Positions 37,101-43,959 of a stretch of 64,000 bases of DNA are shown one piece after another. The DNA comes from Bacteroidales bacterium (lineage in GTDB: Bacteria > Bacteroidota > Bacteroidia > Bacteroidales > UBA3663). A model generated the notes under the pieces. The model had not been told where the DNA came from. It saw nothing but the letters and a program-made list of their open reading frames with translations, and searched no databases. Position 1 is the stretch's first letter, and every line of letters starts with the position of its first letter. Location: NCBI GenBank assembly GCA_017449065.1, contig JAFSKF010000041.1:18733-82732 (forward strand). The letters are read 5' to 3'. The translations under genes and the position numbers were made by a program.

Positions 37101-39878
37101 GTTGCCTCCATAGACATAGTCGCGAATGAAGGGGAAGCCATCCTTACCGATGTATGTTTCGGTATGTCCGAGGATATCGGCATTACAAGCGCCGGCAAAG
37201 GAGTTGAAGATTCGTCCGTTGCCTAAGTTGAGGATGCAGTTGCCTGCCACAGGACCCAGGAAACCTCCGCCATAGATAAACTCCGCTTCTGCGATATCCT
37301 CCGTCATGTTATTGATCTTCGAAACGCCGGAAATCGGTCCGCTCAAGTTGATGTAGGTGCTGTACTTTGGGTTGTATGAGTATTCAAATTTTCCAGTCGT
37401 TTCATTATAGGCATCCGATTGGCCAATAGCTCCTTCCTCGCTGCCACCGAATATCTGGAACACATAGCCACGTTTCAGGTTGATAGTTGCTGAACCCCAA
37501 ATCTCTGTGTTCACACCCTTTCCTCCACCGAAGACATTGAGTGCTGAACCCAGTACATCCATTCCCTGCTCAGCCAGAATCACGCCGCTGTTCCGTTTGG
37601 TAATCTGATAGGAATCGTTGTCGTAAAGTTTGTCCTCGCCGGTTTCATCTTCTTTCACTTCGTCGAAAACAACCTCTCGGTCGATGATAGAACTCTCTAT
37701 ATTGATGGTAATGTTGCCGTTGACAATGCCGCTATTGTAGCATCCGGCATAGATGTTACCACCCGACAGACGGCGGTCCAGATCTGCCGCTGTGCTGGTG
37801 ACCGGACTTTCCGGCGTGGCACCGGTCGTGACAGGATCTACTTCTTCTCCGGTTGCAGCGCTGATGGTGTTCCAGATAAGTGCGGTATGCCCGGCATTCC
37901 ATCGCTTAGGCCGTATCTTCAGTCCGCTGAAGTTCAGTTCGAGCTTGTCGCCATCGTCGTCAGCGTCACCGGTGAGTCCGCCTTTGAATAGGGCGTTATA
38001 GTCGGAAGGTATCACAAAGGCGTTGTTGCAGCCTCCCACTACCTTGTTATATACGATGATCTTGTGCTGGAAGTTGATGACGGTTTTGCCTGCGCTTGTC
38101 ATACTGCCTATGTTTCCGCCGCAGAACAGCGAACCGATGCGGGTAGAGTATTCTTCGTAGTCGGCAGGATCACCGTTGGCTATTTCGTCGAACACAACAC
38201 GAGGCATCAGATCCATAGCTACACCATCCATATAAGCTGCAAATTCAGTCGCATCGGTCAGATCCATCGAGTTGAAAGGTGTGCCATTGCTTGTGATGTC
38301 TGTGCGGCGAAAAGTGCGTAACACTCCTTCCGGTGTTTCTGTGGCGTCATTGCGTTCGTCGTAATTAATCATCTCTTCGCCATTGTTGCCCAAGAACACG
38401 TTATCGGCAATCACATGAGAACCGACTTTCAGCTCTACCAGCGGTTTCTGTTTGATGGTCTTGAGCGTGGCACTGTTGCCGCCGCAGTAAACGGCACCGC
38501 CAATGACGGTAGGATTCTCATCGCTGTCGCCATTCAGGCGGATGGACACCTGTTCTGCATTGGGACGGAAATCGTTGAGGGCTTGAACCGAGGTCTTGCC
38601 TGTCGGTATGGTGTAGTAGAGATCACTATACACATCGTTACCGATCAGGTCGGCATTGTCGGTATAGGGGTAGGAACCGTTGCCACCGCCATAGACGTTG
38701 CCACGGATGCTGTGATAGACACCCACGGCATTGCCGCCATACACGCGGCCGGTAATGTCGTTACCGCCATAGACGTTATTGATGTCGCCGCCACGCACCA
38801 GCACACGGGCTGACAGACCGGCAGGGAAGTTATAAATCTGATGGTTTTCACTGTCGTGCAACTGTATGTCGTTGGTAAGCAGATCCACGCCATTGCGTTG
38901 CGGACGCACGTCAGCCATACGACAGCCGCCATAGACGTTATCGACTTTAATGGTGGAATTGGCCATGATTTCCAGCAGCAGGCCTTCGGGATTGGTCATT
39001 GAGCCTTGGTTTCCGCCGCTATAGAGGTTTCGCACCTGGCCGGCCTTCAGATACCACATCGGGCGGATCTTCATTTCTGCCTTGTTGTTTCCGCCAAACA
39101 GCCGGCCAATCTGGAATGCATCGCTACTGGGGTATGACAAACCGGTATTGATGCCCATTTTCTCCCGAAAACGCGTGGCGGTCAGCAGTTCGCCCTCTCC
39201 TGCCGTAGTGATTCGGGTATCCTTGATGCTATTGACCACCCGACTGGGGTTGTTCAGGCAAATGACGGTATTTTCTGTTATCGTAGCGTTGTTGCCGCCG
39301 CCATAGGCATAGACAATCGAACCGCCGCAAATCTCCAGATAAGTCCGGGCCATTACAGGCTTGTCTTTGCCTTTATAGGGGCTGTCTTCAGAGGTGTAAT
39401 CGTAGTCACCGTTACCGCCTCCGAACAGTTGTCCGATGTATATTTTCTGGGCATCTTCAGCCTCAGTGGTGACAGCCTCTTCACCTTCGCCTGTCGTTTC
39501 TGTCTTGGTGGAGAGTCGCACAAAGGCATTCCAGGTCGGATCAACCTGGTTTTCTGTGGCATGATGCAGTTCTGTAGGAATGGCGGCTGCGCTGCCTACG
39601 GTTCCTGCTATATCGTTGCCTCCGTATAGCTTGTCGATAATGATATACGAAGAGGCGTGCTCTCCGTCGATGTGCACAAAGGTGCTTCCTCCTACATTGG
39701 CCTGGCGGGCACCACCATAAACCTCATGAATATCTGCACCATAAACCGTTACTTGTGAGCTTCCCCCCAAATCGCCGGCATTACCGCCACCATAAACATT
39801 ACCGCCAATTGTGATCTGTGCCTGCACCAGCGGAGCAGACATACAAAGCAGCAACAGTATGGTTATTATCTTTCGCAT
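28119..39878 (-). CDS. giant 3,919-aa T9SS-secreted YGGG/GLUG repeat protein
   Basis: ATG 39878 gives signal peptide MRKIITILLLLCMSAPLVQAQ. Residues about 20-1860 hold dozens of (V/I)(Y/F)GGG units separated by beta-strand-like segments (NVYGGGNAGDLGG, EVYGGARQANVGG), predicted to stack as a solenoid. About 2090-3090 is a non-repetitive region of unknown fold rich in Tyr and Asp; about 3100-3300 has GLUG-like repeats (FAGILHGDGYHIDGLNHSLFG). Near 3590 is GWETVSLPF, the module shared with T9SS proteins at the start of the window. The end (about 3850-3919; ADVCIYNLSGQII...GVYMVRADGGRYQKKIAFK) is a T9SS type A domain. Predicted to be exported and attached at the surface. The gene directly follows four fimbrial lipoprotein genes, so display on or with fimbriae is plausible but unproven. 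Confidence 0.85.
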   Translation of the reverse strand: MRKIITILLLLCMSAPLVQAQITIGGNVYGGGNAGDLGGSSQVTVYGADIHEVYGGARQANVGGSTFVHIDGEHASSYIIIDKLYGGNDIAGTVGSAAAIPTELHHATENQVDPTWNAFVRLSTKTETTGEGEEAVTTEAEDAQKIYIGQLFGGGNGDYDYTSEDSPYKGKDKPVMARTYLEICGGSIVYAYGGGNNATITENTVICLNNPSRVVNSIKDTRITTAGEGELLTATRFREKMGINTGLSYPSSDAFQIGRLFGGNNKAEMKIRPMWYLKAGQVRNLYSGGNQGSMTNPEGLLLEIMANSTIKVDNVYGGCRMADVRPQRNGVDLLTNDIQLHDSENHQIYNFPAGLSARVLVRGGDINNVYGGNDITGRVYGGNAVGVYHSIRGNVYGGGNGSYPYTDNADLIGNDVYSDLYYTIPTGKTSVQALNDFRPNAEQVSIRLNGDSDENPTVIGGAVYCGGNSATLKTIKQKPLVELKVGSHVIADNVFLGNNGEEMINYDERNDATETPEGVLRTFRRTDITSNGTPFNSMDLTDATEFAAYMDGVAMDLMPRVVFDEIANGDPADYEEYSTRIGSLFCGGNIGSMTSAGKTVINFQHKIIVYNKVVGGCNNAFVIPSDYNALFKGGLTGDADDDGDKLELNFSGLKIRPKRWNAGHTALIWNTISAATGEEVDPVTTGATPESPVTSTAADLDRRLSGGNIYAGCYNSGIVNGNITINIESSIIDREVVFDEVKEDETGEDKLYDNDSYQITKRNSGVILAEQGMDVLGSALNVFGGGKGVNTEIWGSATINLKRGYVFQIFGGSEEGAIGQSDAYNETTGKFEYSYNPKYSTYINLSGPISGVSKINNMTEDIAEAEFIYGGGFLGPVAGNCILNLGNGRIFNSFAGACNADILGHTETYIGKDGFPFIRDYVYGGNDLGGRILNTANFNSRLRNDAVRAKVSNSDMLNASAYIEYVKGRVEKIFGGAYGVYNYKNDHYRAYFDADGHAKTGYYKPFLGNAFINFRPEDTNNPLNTIQQIYGAGQGYLGEEEEDLMQQSSYILIDVPQTMTTYQGTEIFGAGECGGVGMGVDLSGENPDYDKASAIIDLLSGHFKAVYGGSYMEGVTRRTEINVPEGSTFRCSNIFGGAYGLYNEYACDVYESNVNWSSSDAIVGGYRTGIYGGNNNCRRTLYSKVNINAPVYYDKTNNYYATVYGAGYGKDTWSQYTEVNLNNGAQLYEVYGGGQLGLVMNKKSVDAWKAETDAAAEAAYTAEHTLWEADPEKETKPEPQAPKPINLSLGGGYTDNGLNNALATYKYNTNVHINQGALVSGYMYNGALSGAYAYGGGLGDTLVVNTGDVHGTTYIGLFGGKVVKDIYAAGTVGSVNNKYNVATDDFDNPFIATTNAYIEGGTARNVYGGGWKGSVGHHAGAINATTTGDILGETNVIIGKLDGTDFINGIPSIERNAYGGGEGGAVFGKTHITLNKGYIGYRFFKEKADLEHTGTDTLTYIQDGTGENAGYYQEKLNDETWTGDGTNRLYDSGCIFGGGYIDNSSVDTTNVKMFGGHVRNALFGGGEIAAIGRGIIHASGVDNSIRKLKGIYKAGKTLVELYEGNVHRNVFGGGRGYNNLGDGGTLYSDGYVFGQTEVHIFGGTVGTAKELLLENGNIFGGGDIGYVYSAYDPGDGSVAIGQKDGVRYDDNWEGYYYKRKGGSYNENGIYVHPEDPANPETLADLAGWELDDGEYILTEDCKVLIEPHCKVLSPVTINDSAYLAGQYVTTEDLNTMGNKNADSIRWSKLDPSGIIIFNAVFAGGNTSSGSSAVYANTTTVFGNATASIHDVYHRDFITLGTGRTGGLYGDGNLTFVDGYRGLNITNYGTDYYTIAPEITIAQYDSLPDREAAYYQLKYKCIKECTDKDGTTYHTEEESSRASTLTIDDLLTLFENITDNGTPILVTNEKGETVPNEDYWEENGVCSIYAGRLMNSIQRSDFCGVFGSRMVMEGAQDRVPEIVDHTNYTINRVREVSLNKQLSVIPADLVLKKGATPIHTDPLEYRPEDYVDQQKACHGNYFGIYSIVNYLGALSSDVHFRPDEDIRVTDNSDTNTYGPEIEEDEDGNKIYLDEEKTQPKYVGDDLTYYDWKKKYFKERKRNNGTSLNKVALASGVYLELTTEKVQGTDLDLYEKDWGYITGVIELDLINVQPGIGGGFVYAKNEHRECTYTPHKHSTLTALNQDAITRKDFTYDGDTVEWETSGNFVHSTQIIIDDCYNISGKYSGDDAVPAHYWFIKGSVYVYDQYISAYTGAPNAYSESVDIPLTITAASHGTMKLLNVMPNRYAFYSAPGVRLEKGKKMVINDVEYRQNDPIDYWNWYLLTKSEQDLFVEETYVTSAECKIGDKTFPADSVLLPIDYQTLKDVNDSVYHVAMERNVAFDFVFRSSNNLSHNSGYILTYKVNNPTDWNTWYTMVESTGSEKNQTGGNGYEDGPTYHLKGETGGVFGQRQYKESNLISKEVYDTYQNIVTNHESDIPEGQAIFQSAYIVTKDYISGDTRLHTGSTVPADKAALMEDYVEPAYICTTTIPLSKTEFIYVNTRMTLSEKQDYYDRFYKDGAGTAAEKRIAKEIEESIVPAYYCTSEGLYGGDYYESGKNYRGLAVWCSMSKDDRSHFTFNYDALDLLIDPRYSKDPYSDNVIHGEGQKYQYDAAAGTLTAAEANPAGYSLTKPVDYTATYKGNATTTHNGVKLQNGKEYPREDYEKLPNEKRHFAPIEVKEAGAIYVVNNSFQIGNSPYAVGTVISSSSFNSLGTSDLGNITTLNFSADQVGKTFYFCRESYKVGEHTEGVSVTNASVAGSETGTFAVGDSVPIGLVISSDNYNDLPNRQIDFTIHGIAPTETSTLYVSRESDIFDLSKEKIITVVYQYDYEESDMTGAHVTTISERHVINIHLQFKSGIPSVEDIKAPQIVLPGTFVGIREPHVTPGAYEVTGGGWKLFEKISEAESHVNGIEYTPTFDPLYWYQDGYYLAYYAKTYLGETYSNHVQVKVANYHDLKKVLEDKEHHYYIDNKDVKRDSKIYINDAAHGAEQLKQFFDLSVLEDTSKVVTDGVVTSGALTGHTLLNEYVKAGQHLEFFMHTNVSHTGDWASIGDSKNCFAGILHGDGYHIDGLNHSLFGKLCGNVYNLGVTGSFTSAGVADTGDGYVENCWIKTSATDVDAGTRAVFGNPTASYGKKIVNCYYPQELNYNTTDNGRGLARPMPLSAFRNGTVAYNLNGFYLFKRYNDKMTTSGTEYLCYSLDDNGDLSAPQMKYYAANPTYCSSGVEGDYLAGGYVEDRYTDGDFRYADGTIPENTDSRLLTDGDGVSHFYPIWPDDYIYFGQMLTYNWNEQNPHQDVPSHIVKNSGRLSKSDESNRIYRAPAYYQSKVMNVAHFNPSVNLVAYSKPKTSNDTNLYPAYPNMTAIDFAGHNDNTWTLGRASESSSAGADMFYLPLLDQSGITKITNRDESPNLLVYAPSEETDEKTYEVLTEYFTDPSFDDCYDDSDPYRRVASAPYWTVFGHLVQSDLTATSDHLLLDKKDFNCPISYRFVDGKRMWYQRTPDLFVSLNKGWETVSLPFTSELVSTQTKGEITHFYSGSRTVGKNGAKIGHEYWLREYKGKSSESGDVFSASFSYPTAAGSDKQTDNTFLWDYYYYSKNTQKDANTDTYQTYYETGRELAAYPLLATACPYIVGFPGKTYYEFDLSGEWKAQNTSTPAPLQVEKQTISFVSVPDITVQVSDDELTATVSDGYCFVPNYMSKVTNGYLMNSDGSRFETTPEGGSAATPFRPYFVADPASQAPARTILFCNNDAPSEFGEEEEPEDEISEERLTFSIRKHRISVTSTLRHAADVCIYNLSGQIIANFIIQPGETINTELTSGGVYMVRADGGRYQKKIAFK

Positions 39879-39894
39879 ATATCTTTTCTTCAGT

Positions 39895-40887
39895 TCATTC
39901 CACCACAAAAGGCGGATTGTCCAAATCGGCATCCGACAGCACGTAGAGATACGAAGGATCCACCGTGATCAGGAGCGTGCGGTCCTCACCCCGCTGCAGT
40001 TCGTTCAAGGGCTCGGCCAGTTTGTTGGTGGCAGTCCGTTCTGCTATCTTATTGCCTTGTTTGTCATATACATCGTATTCCGTCACCAGCAACAGGTTCC
40101 CAAGCAGCGAGGGAGCGGGTATCAGGTATGCTCCGCCCACTGCGGTTGCCAATGTCGTCAGGTTCTGTTCTTCGTTTTTGATGGTCAGGAGGCATTCGTC
40201 TGTCTCTGTGACGCTGTAGCCTACGCTGCTGATTCCCACTTCGTCGGTCAGCGTGATATCTGCGGCAACCTGACTGGCATTGGCTATTTTCAGTTTCATG
40301 CGCTTGATTCTGATGGAGCGCACCGTATTGTAATCGGTTCCGACTTTCATGCGGAACTCCACATGACTCAGCAGGTGGTCGAAGAACAGGTTGATGTAGT
40401 TTTGTCGGTTGCTGGCATATAAAAAGGAGAAGTTTCCTCGTGTGGCAGCCGTTTTGTCTTCTGCATCGTCTGTCTGACGGATACCGGTTAGGATACAATA
40501 GTCCTGCTCTGTGATAGGCTGCAGGCCTTGTAAGTGAAGCACGGCTTCATCGTCGCTGACAGAGGAGAGACTGCTGCTCAGCAAGCCGTCATCGGGCATA
40601 TAGCCGTACATCTGATAGGTTCGGGAGCCTGATTTCAGTTTCAGCTGAGTGCTCCATGCTGACTCGTCCGAGTATTGGAACAAGCCTTCTGTAGTGGTGC
40701 TCCCGTAAGCCAGGATTACCTTAATGTCACCCAAGGCGGCATCGCTTGATGCAGCACGTGTCAGCCCGACCATCTGCACGGGAGCATCCGACAGCTGTGC
40801 ATCCGGCTCTGCATTTTCATCTGCAGAACAGGCTGTCAGCAGCATCGCTGCGCCAATGATTCGGATGATATGGGTCAAATGCTTCAT
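39895..40887 (-). CDS. fimbrillin-family lipoprotein
   Basis: 330 aa. The lipobox LLTAC places the modified Cys at 20, followed by SADENAEPDA, an acidic stretch of the kind that marks surface-exported Bacteroidetes lipoproteins. MVGLTRAASSD about 20 residues further resembles the Arg cleavage site used when FimA/Mfa1-superfamily pilins mature. The remaining sequence is beta-rich (HLLSHVEFRMKVGTDYNT, a FimB/fimbrillin-like motif). It ends 16 bp before the giant gene and begins 3 bp after the previous fimbrial gene. It could be a tip or accessory subunit; which position in the pilus cannot be decided. Named by resemblance to the fimbrillin-family signature, not by a search. Confidence 0.7.
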   Translation of the reverse strand: MKHLTHIIRIIGAAMLLTACSADENAEPDAQLSDAPVQMVGLTRAASSDAALGDIKVILAYGSTTTEGLFQYSDESAWSTQLKLKSGSRTYQMYGYMPDDGLLSSSLSSVSDDEAVLHLQGLQPITEQDYCILTGIRQTDDAEDKTAATRGNFSFLYASNRQNYINLFFDHLLSHVEFRMKVGTDYNTVRSIRIKRMKLKIANASQVAADITLTDEVGISSVGYSVTETDECLLTIKNEEQNLTTLATAVGGAYLIPAPSLLGNLLLVTEYDVYDKQGNKIAERTATNKLAEPLNELQRGEDRTLLITVDPSYLYVLSDADLDNPPFVVE

Positions 40888-40890
40888 GCT

Positions 40891-42114
40891 TTACCAGTTA
40901 TAGAATTCGTAGTCTTCTTCTACCTGCTTCCAGGGTGCCACGGTAGCTGCCACCACTTGCAGTTTGGCTTGTGCCAGATAGGCATAAACTGTCCAAATGT
41001 GATTGCGCGAGAAGCCGCCGTCATCTGTCATACGGAACGTGGAGGTCTGCTCGTCTCCATTGCCAACCCGGTATTTGATTTCGCCTTGCAGCATTTGGTC
41101 GCTTTCGCGCAGGAAGAACGTGCGTTGAGTGATATTGCCGTTGGCAGCCGCTTCGTCCAACAATTGTTCATACGCCTGCGGTTCCAGTTCCTCGTTTCCC
41201 CAGGCATAGGCGACCGGATCAGCATTTGCTGCCACTTCTCCGATTGTTTCGTCCAGTAGTTCCGGTGTGGATGTTTCATATCCGCTTGCCGTCTTGATAT
41301 GGCAGGTCTGCCGGTCGTAGGGGGCATCGTCGGACATGAAGAGATACTGTGCCAGGGGAATCATGCCGCTGTTCAGTTTGATACTGGTGATTTGCAGCTC
41401 CTCTCCGCTTGTCTGCCGGGAGAAAGCGAAGCGTATTTTCGATAGGGTGCGCACCAGCGTCACAGTGGCAATTTCTCCGCTGTTGTCCAACCGAAGCACC
41501 GGAGCAGCGCCTGCAACGGGCTGGTTGCGTAGCACTCCGGACATAGGCAGGCCTGCATCAGTAGGGACTACCGTTACAGGTGCAGTCAAACCGAAAGGAT
41601 CTGCTTCCGTTTTTTCTATCAGAGCTTCTTCTAATGTAGCTTGCGAGGTCTGATGATCCAAAGTCAGGTTGCAATTGGCGGCTGACACATTGGCAGTCAC
41701 ATAGACATCGACGTTCTCCCGACTTGCTTCCGCAGTTTCAGCATACGTTTCGTCAACGGTCAGTTGTAAGACCTCATAGCCGTCGCCTGTGCTGAGTGCT
41801 GAGGATTCGGAGGAGGAGAAATAGCTAATGAGCTGATGGGAATCGTGAGTAAACACCCATATCTGAAGCAGATAGATGTCTGCCTCATGTCCGATGGGGT
41901 CGATGTCTCCCACATAGGCTCTGGTCGGTACCTCTGTTTGTGGCGTATGAACGTAAACATACAGCAGGGTCGGTTGATTGTCGGGCTTCTCGGTAGGTGT
42001 CTGAATATCGTCACCCGATGAGCAGGCAGTCAGGCAAAGCATCAGCAGCAACAGCATTCTGCTTAGGATGCTGCCGCTATGGCTGGGGATGATATGTTTG
42101 TCTGTCTGCTTCAT
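40891..42114 (-). CDS. fimbrial lipoprotein, Mfa/FimA superfamily
   Basis: 407 aa. Rather long N-region, then RMLLLLMLCLTAC lipobox and SSGDD. Starting at a later Met (codon 20) would leave too short a signal, so ATG 42114 is kept. The body has TRAYVGDID as a candidate Arg cleavage site and LQIWVFTHDSHQLISYF, the fold-start of FimA/Mfa2-type modules, then ATVTLVRTLSKIRFAFSR. It ends in WTVYAYLAQAKLQVVAATVAPW, the pattern of fimbrial accessory proteins with a C-terminal W. Likely minor pilin or tip-proximal adhesin. Spacing to both neighbours is under 8 bp. Confidence 0.7.
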   Translation of the reverse strand: MKQTDKHIIPSHSGSILSRMLLLLMLCLTACSSGDDIQTPTEKPDNQPTLLYVYVHTPQTEVPTRAYVGDIDPIGHEADIYLLQIWVFTHDSHQLISYFSSSESSALSTGDGYEVLQLTVDETYAETAEASRENVDVYVTANVSAANCNLTLDHQTSQATLEEALIEKTEADPFGLTAPVTVVPTDAGLPMSGVLRNQPVAGAAPVLRLDNSGEIATVTLVRTLSKIRFAFSRQTSGEELQITSIKLNSGMIPLAQYLFMSDDAPYDRQTCHIKTASGYETSTPELLDETIGEVAANADPVAYAWGNEELEPQAYEQLLDEAAANGNITQRTFFLRESDQMLQGEIKYRVGNGDEQTSTFRMTDDGGFSRNHIWTVYAYLAQAKLQVVAATVAPWKQVEEDYEFYNW

Positions 42115-42120
42115 TTTGCT

Positions 42121-43833
42121 TTAGAATAATATTTCGTCGGGAGTAGTAGCCACCCATTTGGGCACCAATTGTATGCCCAGTTCGAGACGGGGAGAAAGCA
42201 GGTTGGGCACTACGTTGTAGGCTTTGCCCAAACCGGTAACTTTCATGTTCAGCTTAGTCGTATAGTCTTGCGTAAACACGCGGTCTCGGATGTCTGATCG
42301 GGGGTCGGTCTTGAAATCTTCCGGATCTAACTCACCTGCCAGATAGAATCTGGTGTTGCGGTAAACGATGCCTTCCAATCCGATGAAATCCGTGTTGCTA
42401 CCGTTCAGAAACTCCAGTACCACCGGCACTTTTTTGTGATCGTAGCTCTGCAGCACCAGCGTATTGGTTGCTTGGGCGGCATCGTTGGATGAACTGAGAT
42501 AAAAATACTCATTGTTCGAGGCTCCGTTGGTTTTCACCTGCGAATCGTAAACAAACTTCATGTCTGCTTCCGAATAGACAGGATAGGTGCTGGTGGGAGC
42601 GAAGTCGAATCCGACGGGCAGTTGTCCGCCAATGATGATGCCTGTCAGGGGGAAGGAAGTGGCACCCACCGTCACGCTGGTACCTTTAGCGTCGGTCAGC
42701 GTGGCATTGTCCGTTTTCTTCAGTATGATCTGGGCATGAGCCACACCATACTGCATGGGATCCTTGATAGCGATTGCCGTCGTGTTGGAACTGACGGTTC
42801 CGTTGGGATATTCGTAGTCGGAAAGCACTTCCGACCAGGCTCTGTTGGTATAGGAATCCTCATGTTTGCCGGTAGTCGAAGTGTAGATGCGGCTGTTGCA
42901 GTAGTAGTAGATTTCAGCCGGATAGGCAAAGCGGTCGATGCCATTGATGTCGGCAAGGGTAGTGGTTGTGATTTGTGGCTGAAAAGCCGTACCTGTCCAG
43001 CGGATAACGGCTGCTCCGTCGGGTAAACCGATGTTCGCGGGGAAACCGTCCCACTCTTCATTGTATTTATCGGTTTCCGTTATAATGGCTTCGCGGATGG
43101 CATCGTCGTCACCGGTCAGCGACAATTGGTTCAGTTGCGTCTTCAGCGCCTGTGTGAAAGCCTTGACGTTGGAGGCAGATCCGGGCAGCACATCACCGTC
43201 ACCCTCTGTTTCCATCCGGTGAATGAAGTTCAGATACATAATGCTCAAGGTGGCATTGGGTGCATCCTTCCACGAAACACCGTTTCCTTTCGCATTGGCG
43301 ATGTCGGTCATATAGGCTGCCAAGGCTGAGGCTGTCGGGTGGATGCCTGTTGCAATCGGTTCGAGTGAGAATCGGGTGTCCTTGGGAGCCATATCAGCAG
43401 GAAAGGTTTCGACAATAGAACCGTTGACGGCTTTATCGACCGAAATACGGGGTGCACGTCCGTAGCACAGAAACGAACACACTCCTGCCATAAGTTCGCA
43501 GTTTTCGTAATAGTAGTAGGCTTGCGAATCGACAGGCTTGCTGCCGGTGCCAAAGATCTGAAAGGCTTTGGGCATATCGTCCGATCCGATCTTCCCGGCT
43601 ACGGCAAAAGGAACGATACGTTGCATTTCGATGCTGCGATAGGCTTCACCTTCCGCCTGCACCACAGCGCTACTCATGCGAGTGCTTTGGTTCGACCTTG
43701 TGACAGCAAACGCAATGTCAGCAACAGCAGATGTCTTTTCTTGTAACAACTGTTGTTGCTGCTCGTCTTCCTTGCATCCTGTCAGCATCAAGACAGGCAG
43801 CAGAAGTGCAATGCTATGGGCGAAATGTCTCAA
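42121..43833 (-). CDS. Mfa1-like fimbrillin lipoprotein (second pilin of the unit)
   Basis: 570 aa. Start is a TTG at 43833; no in-frame ATG gives a usable signal peptide, so a weak non-ATG start is inferred. Lipobox VLMLTGC followed by KEDE. VTRSNQSTRMSSAVVQ near residue 50 contains an Arg-rich site like that of the major subunit (TTRQSSTMVQR). The C-terminal region (RVFTQDYTTKLNMKVTGLGKAYNVVPN...) aligns by eye with RVFIQDYLTTATFKIGANSLKNAFITVPD of the 728-residue fimbrillin, so the two are paralogues. The 126-bp gap upstream carries a heptamer microsatellite. Probable alternate or accessory pilin. A suboptimal start codon behind a variable repeat suggests lower or variable expression. Confidence 0.75.
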   Translation of the reverse strand: MRHFAHSIALLLPVLMLTGCKEDEQQQQLLQEKTSAVADIAFAVTRSNQSTRMSSAVVQAEGEAYRSIEMQRIVPFAVAGKIGSDDMPKAFQIFGTGSKPVDSQAYYYYENCELMAGVCSFLCYGRAPRISVDKAVNGSIVETFPADMAPKDTRFSLEPIATGIHPTASALAAYMTDIANAKGNGVSWKDAPNATLSIMYLNFIHRMETEGDGDVLPGSASNVKAFTQALKTQLNQLSLTGDDDAIREAIITETDKYNEEWDGFPANIGLPDGAAVIRWTGTAFQPQITTTTLADINGIDRFAYPAEIYYYCNSRIYTSTTGKHEDSYTNRAWSEVLSDYEYPNGTVSSNTTAIAIKDPMQYGVAHAQIILKKTDNATLTDAKGTSVTVGATSFPLTGIIIGGQLPVGFDFAPTSTYPVYSEADMKFVYDSQVKTNGASNNEYFYLSSSNDAAQATNTLVLQSYDHKKVPVVLEFLNGSNTDFIGLEGIVYRNTRFYLAGELDPEDFKTDPRSDIRDRVFTQDYTTKLNMKVTGLGKAYNVVPNLLSPRLELGIQLVPKWVATTPDEILF

Positions 43834-43879
43834 TTCGTTTCTTAAATTACTATAAATAGGTTTTCGTACGCGCGCGTAA

Positions 43880-43949
43880 GGAATCCGTAATTTGTAATTT
43901 GTAATCCGTAATCGGTAATTTGTAATTAGTAATTCGTAATCAGAAATTA
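43880..43949. repeat. heptanucleotide microsatellite, ten units
   Basis: Ten consecutive seven-base units of form GTAATNN (GTAATTT, GTAATCC, GTAATCG, GTAATTA, GTAATTC ...) from 43880 to 43949, between the anchor gene and the second fimbrillin. The unit length is not a multiple of three and no reading frame crosses it. A GC-rich CGCGCGTA patch (43870-43878) adjoins it. Confidence 0.9.
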
Positions 43950-43959
43950 CATAATTTCT

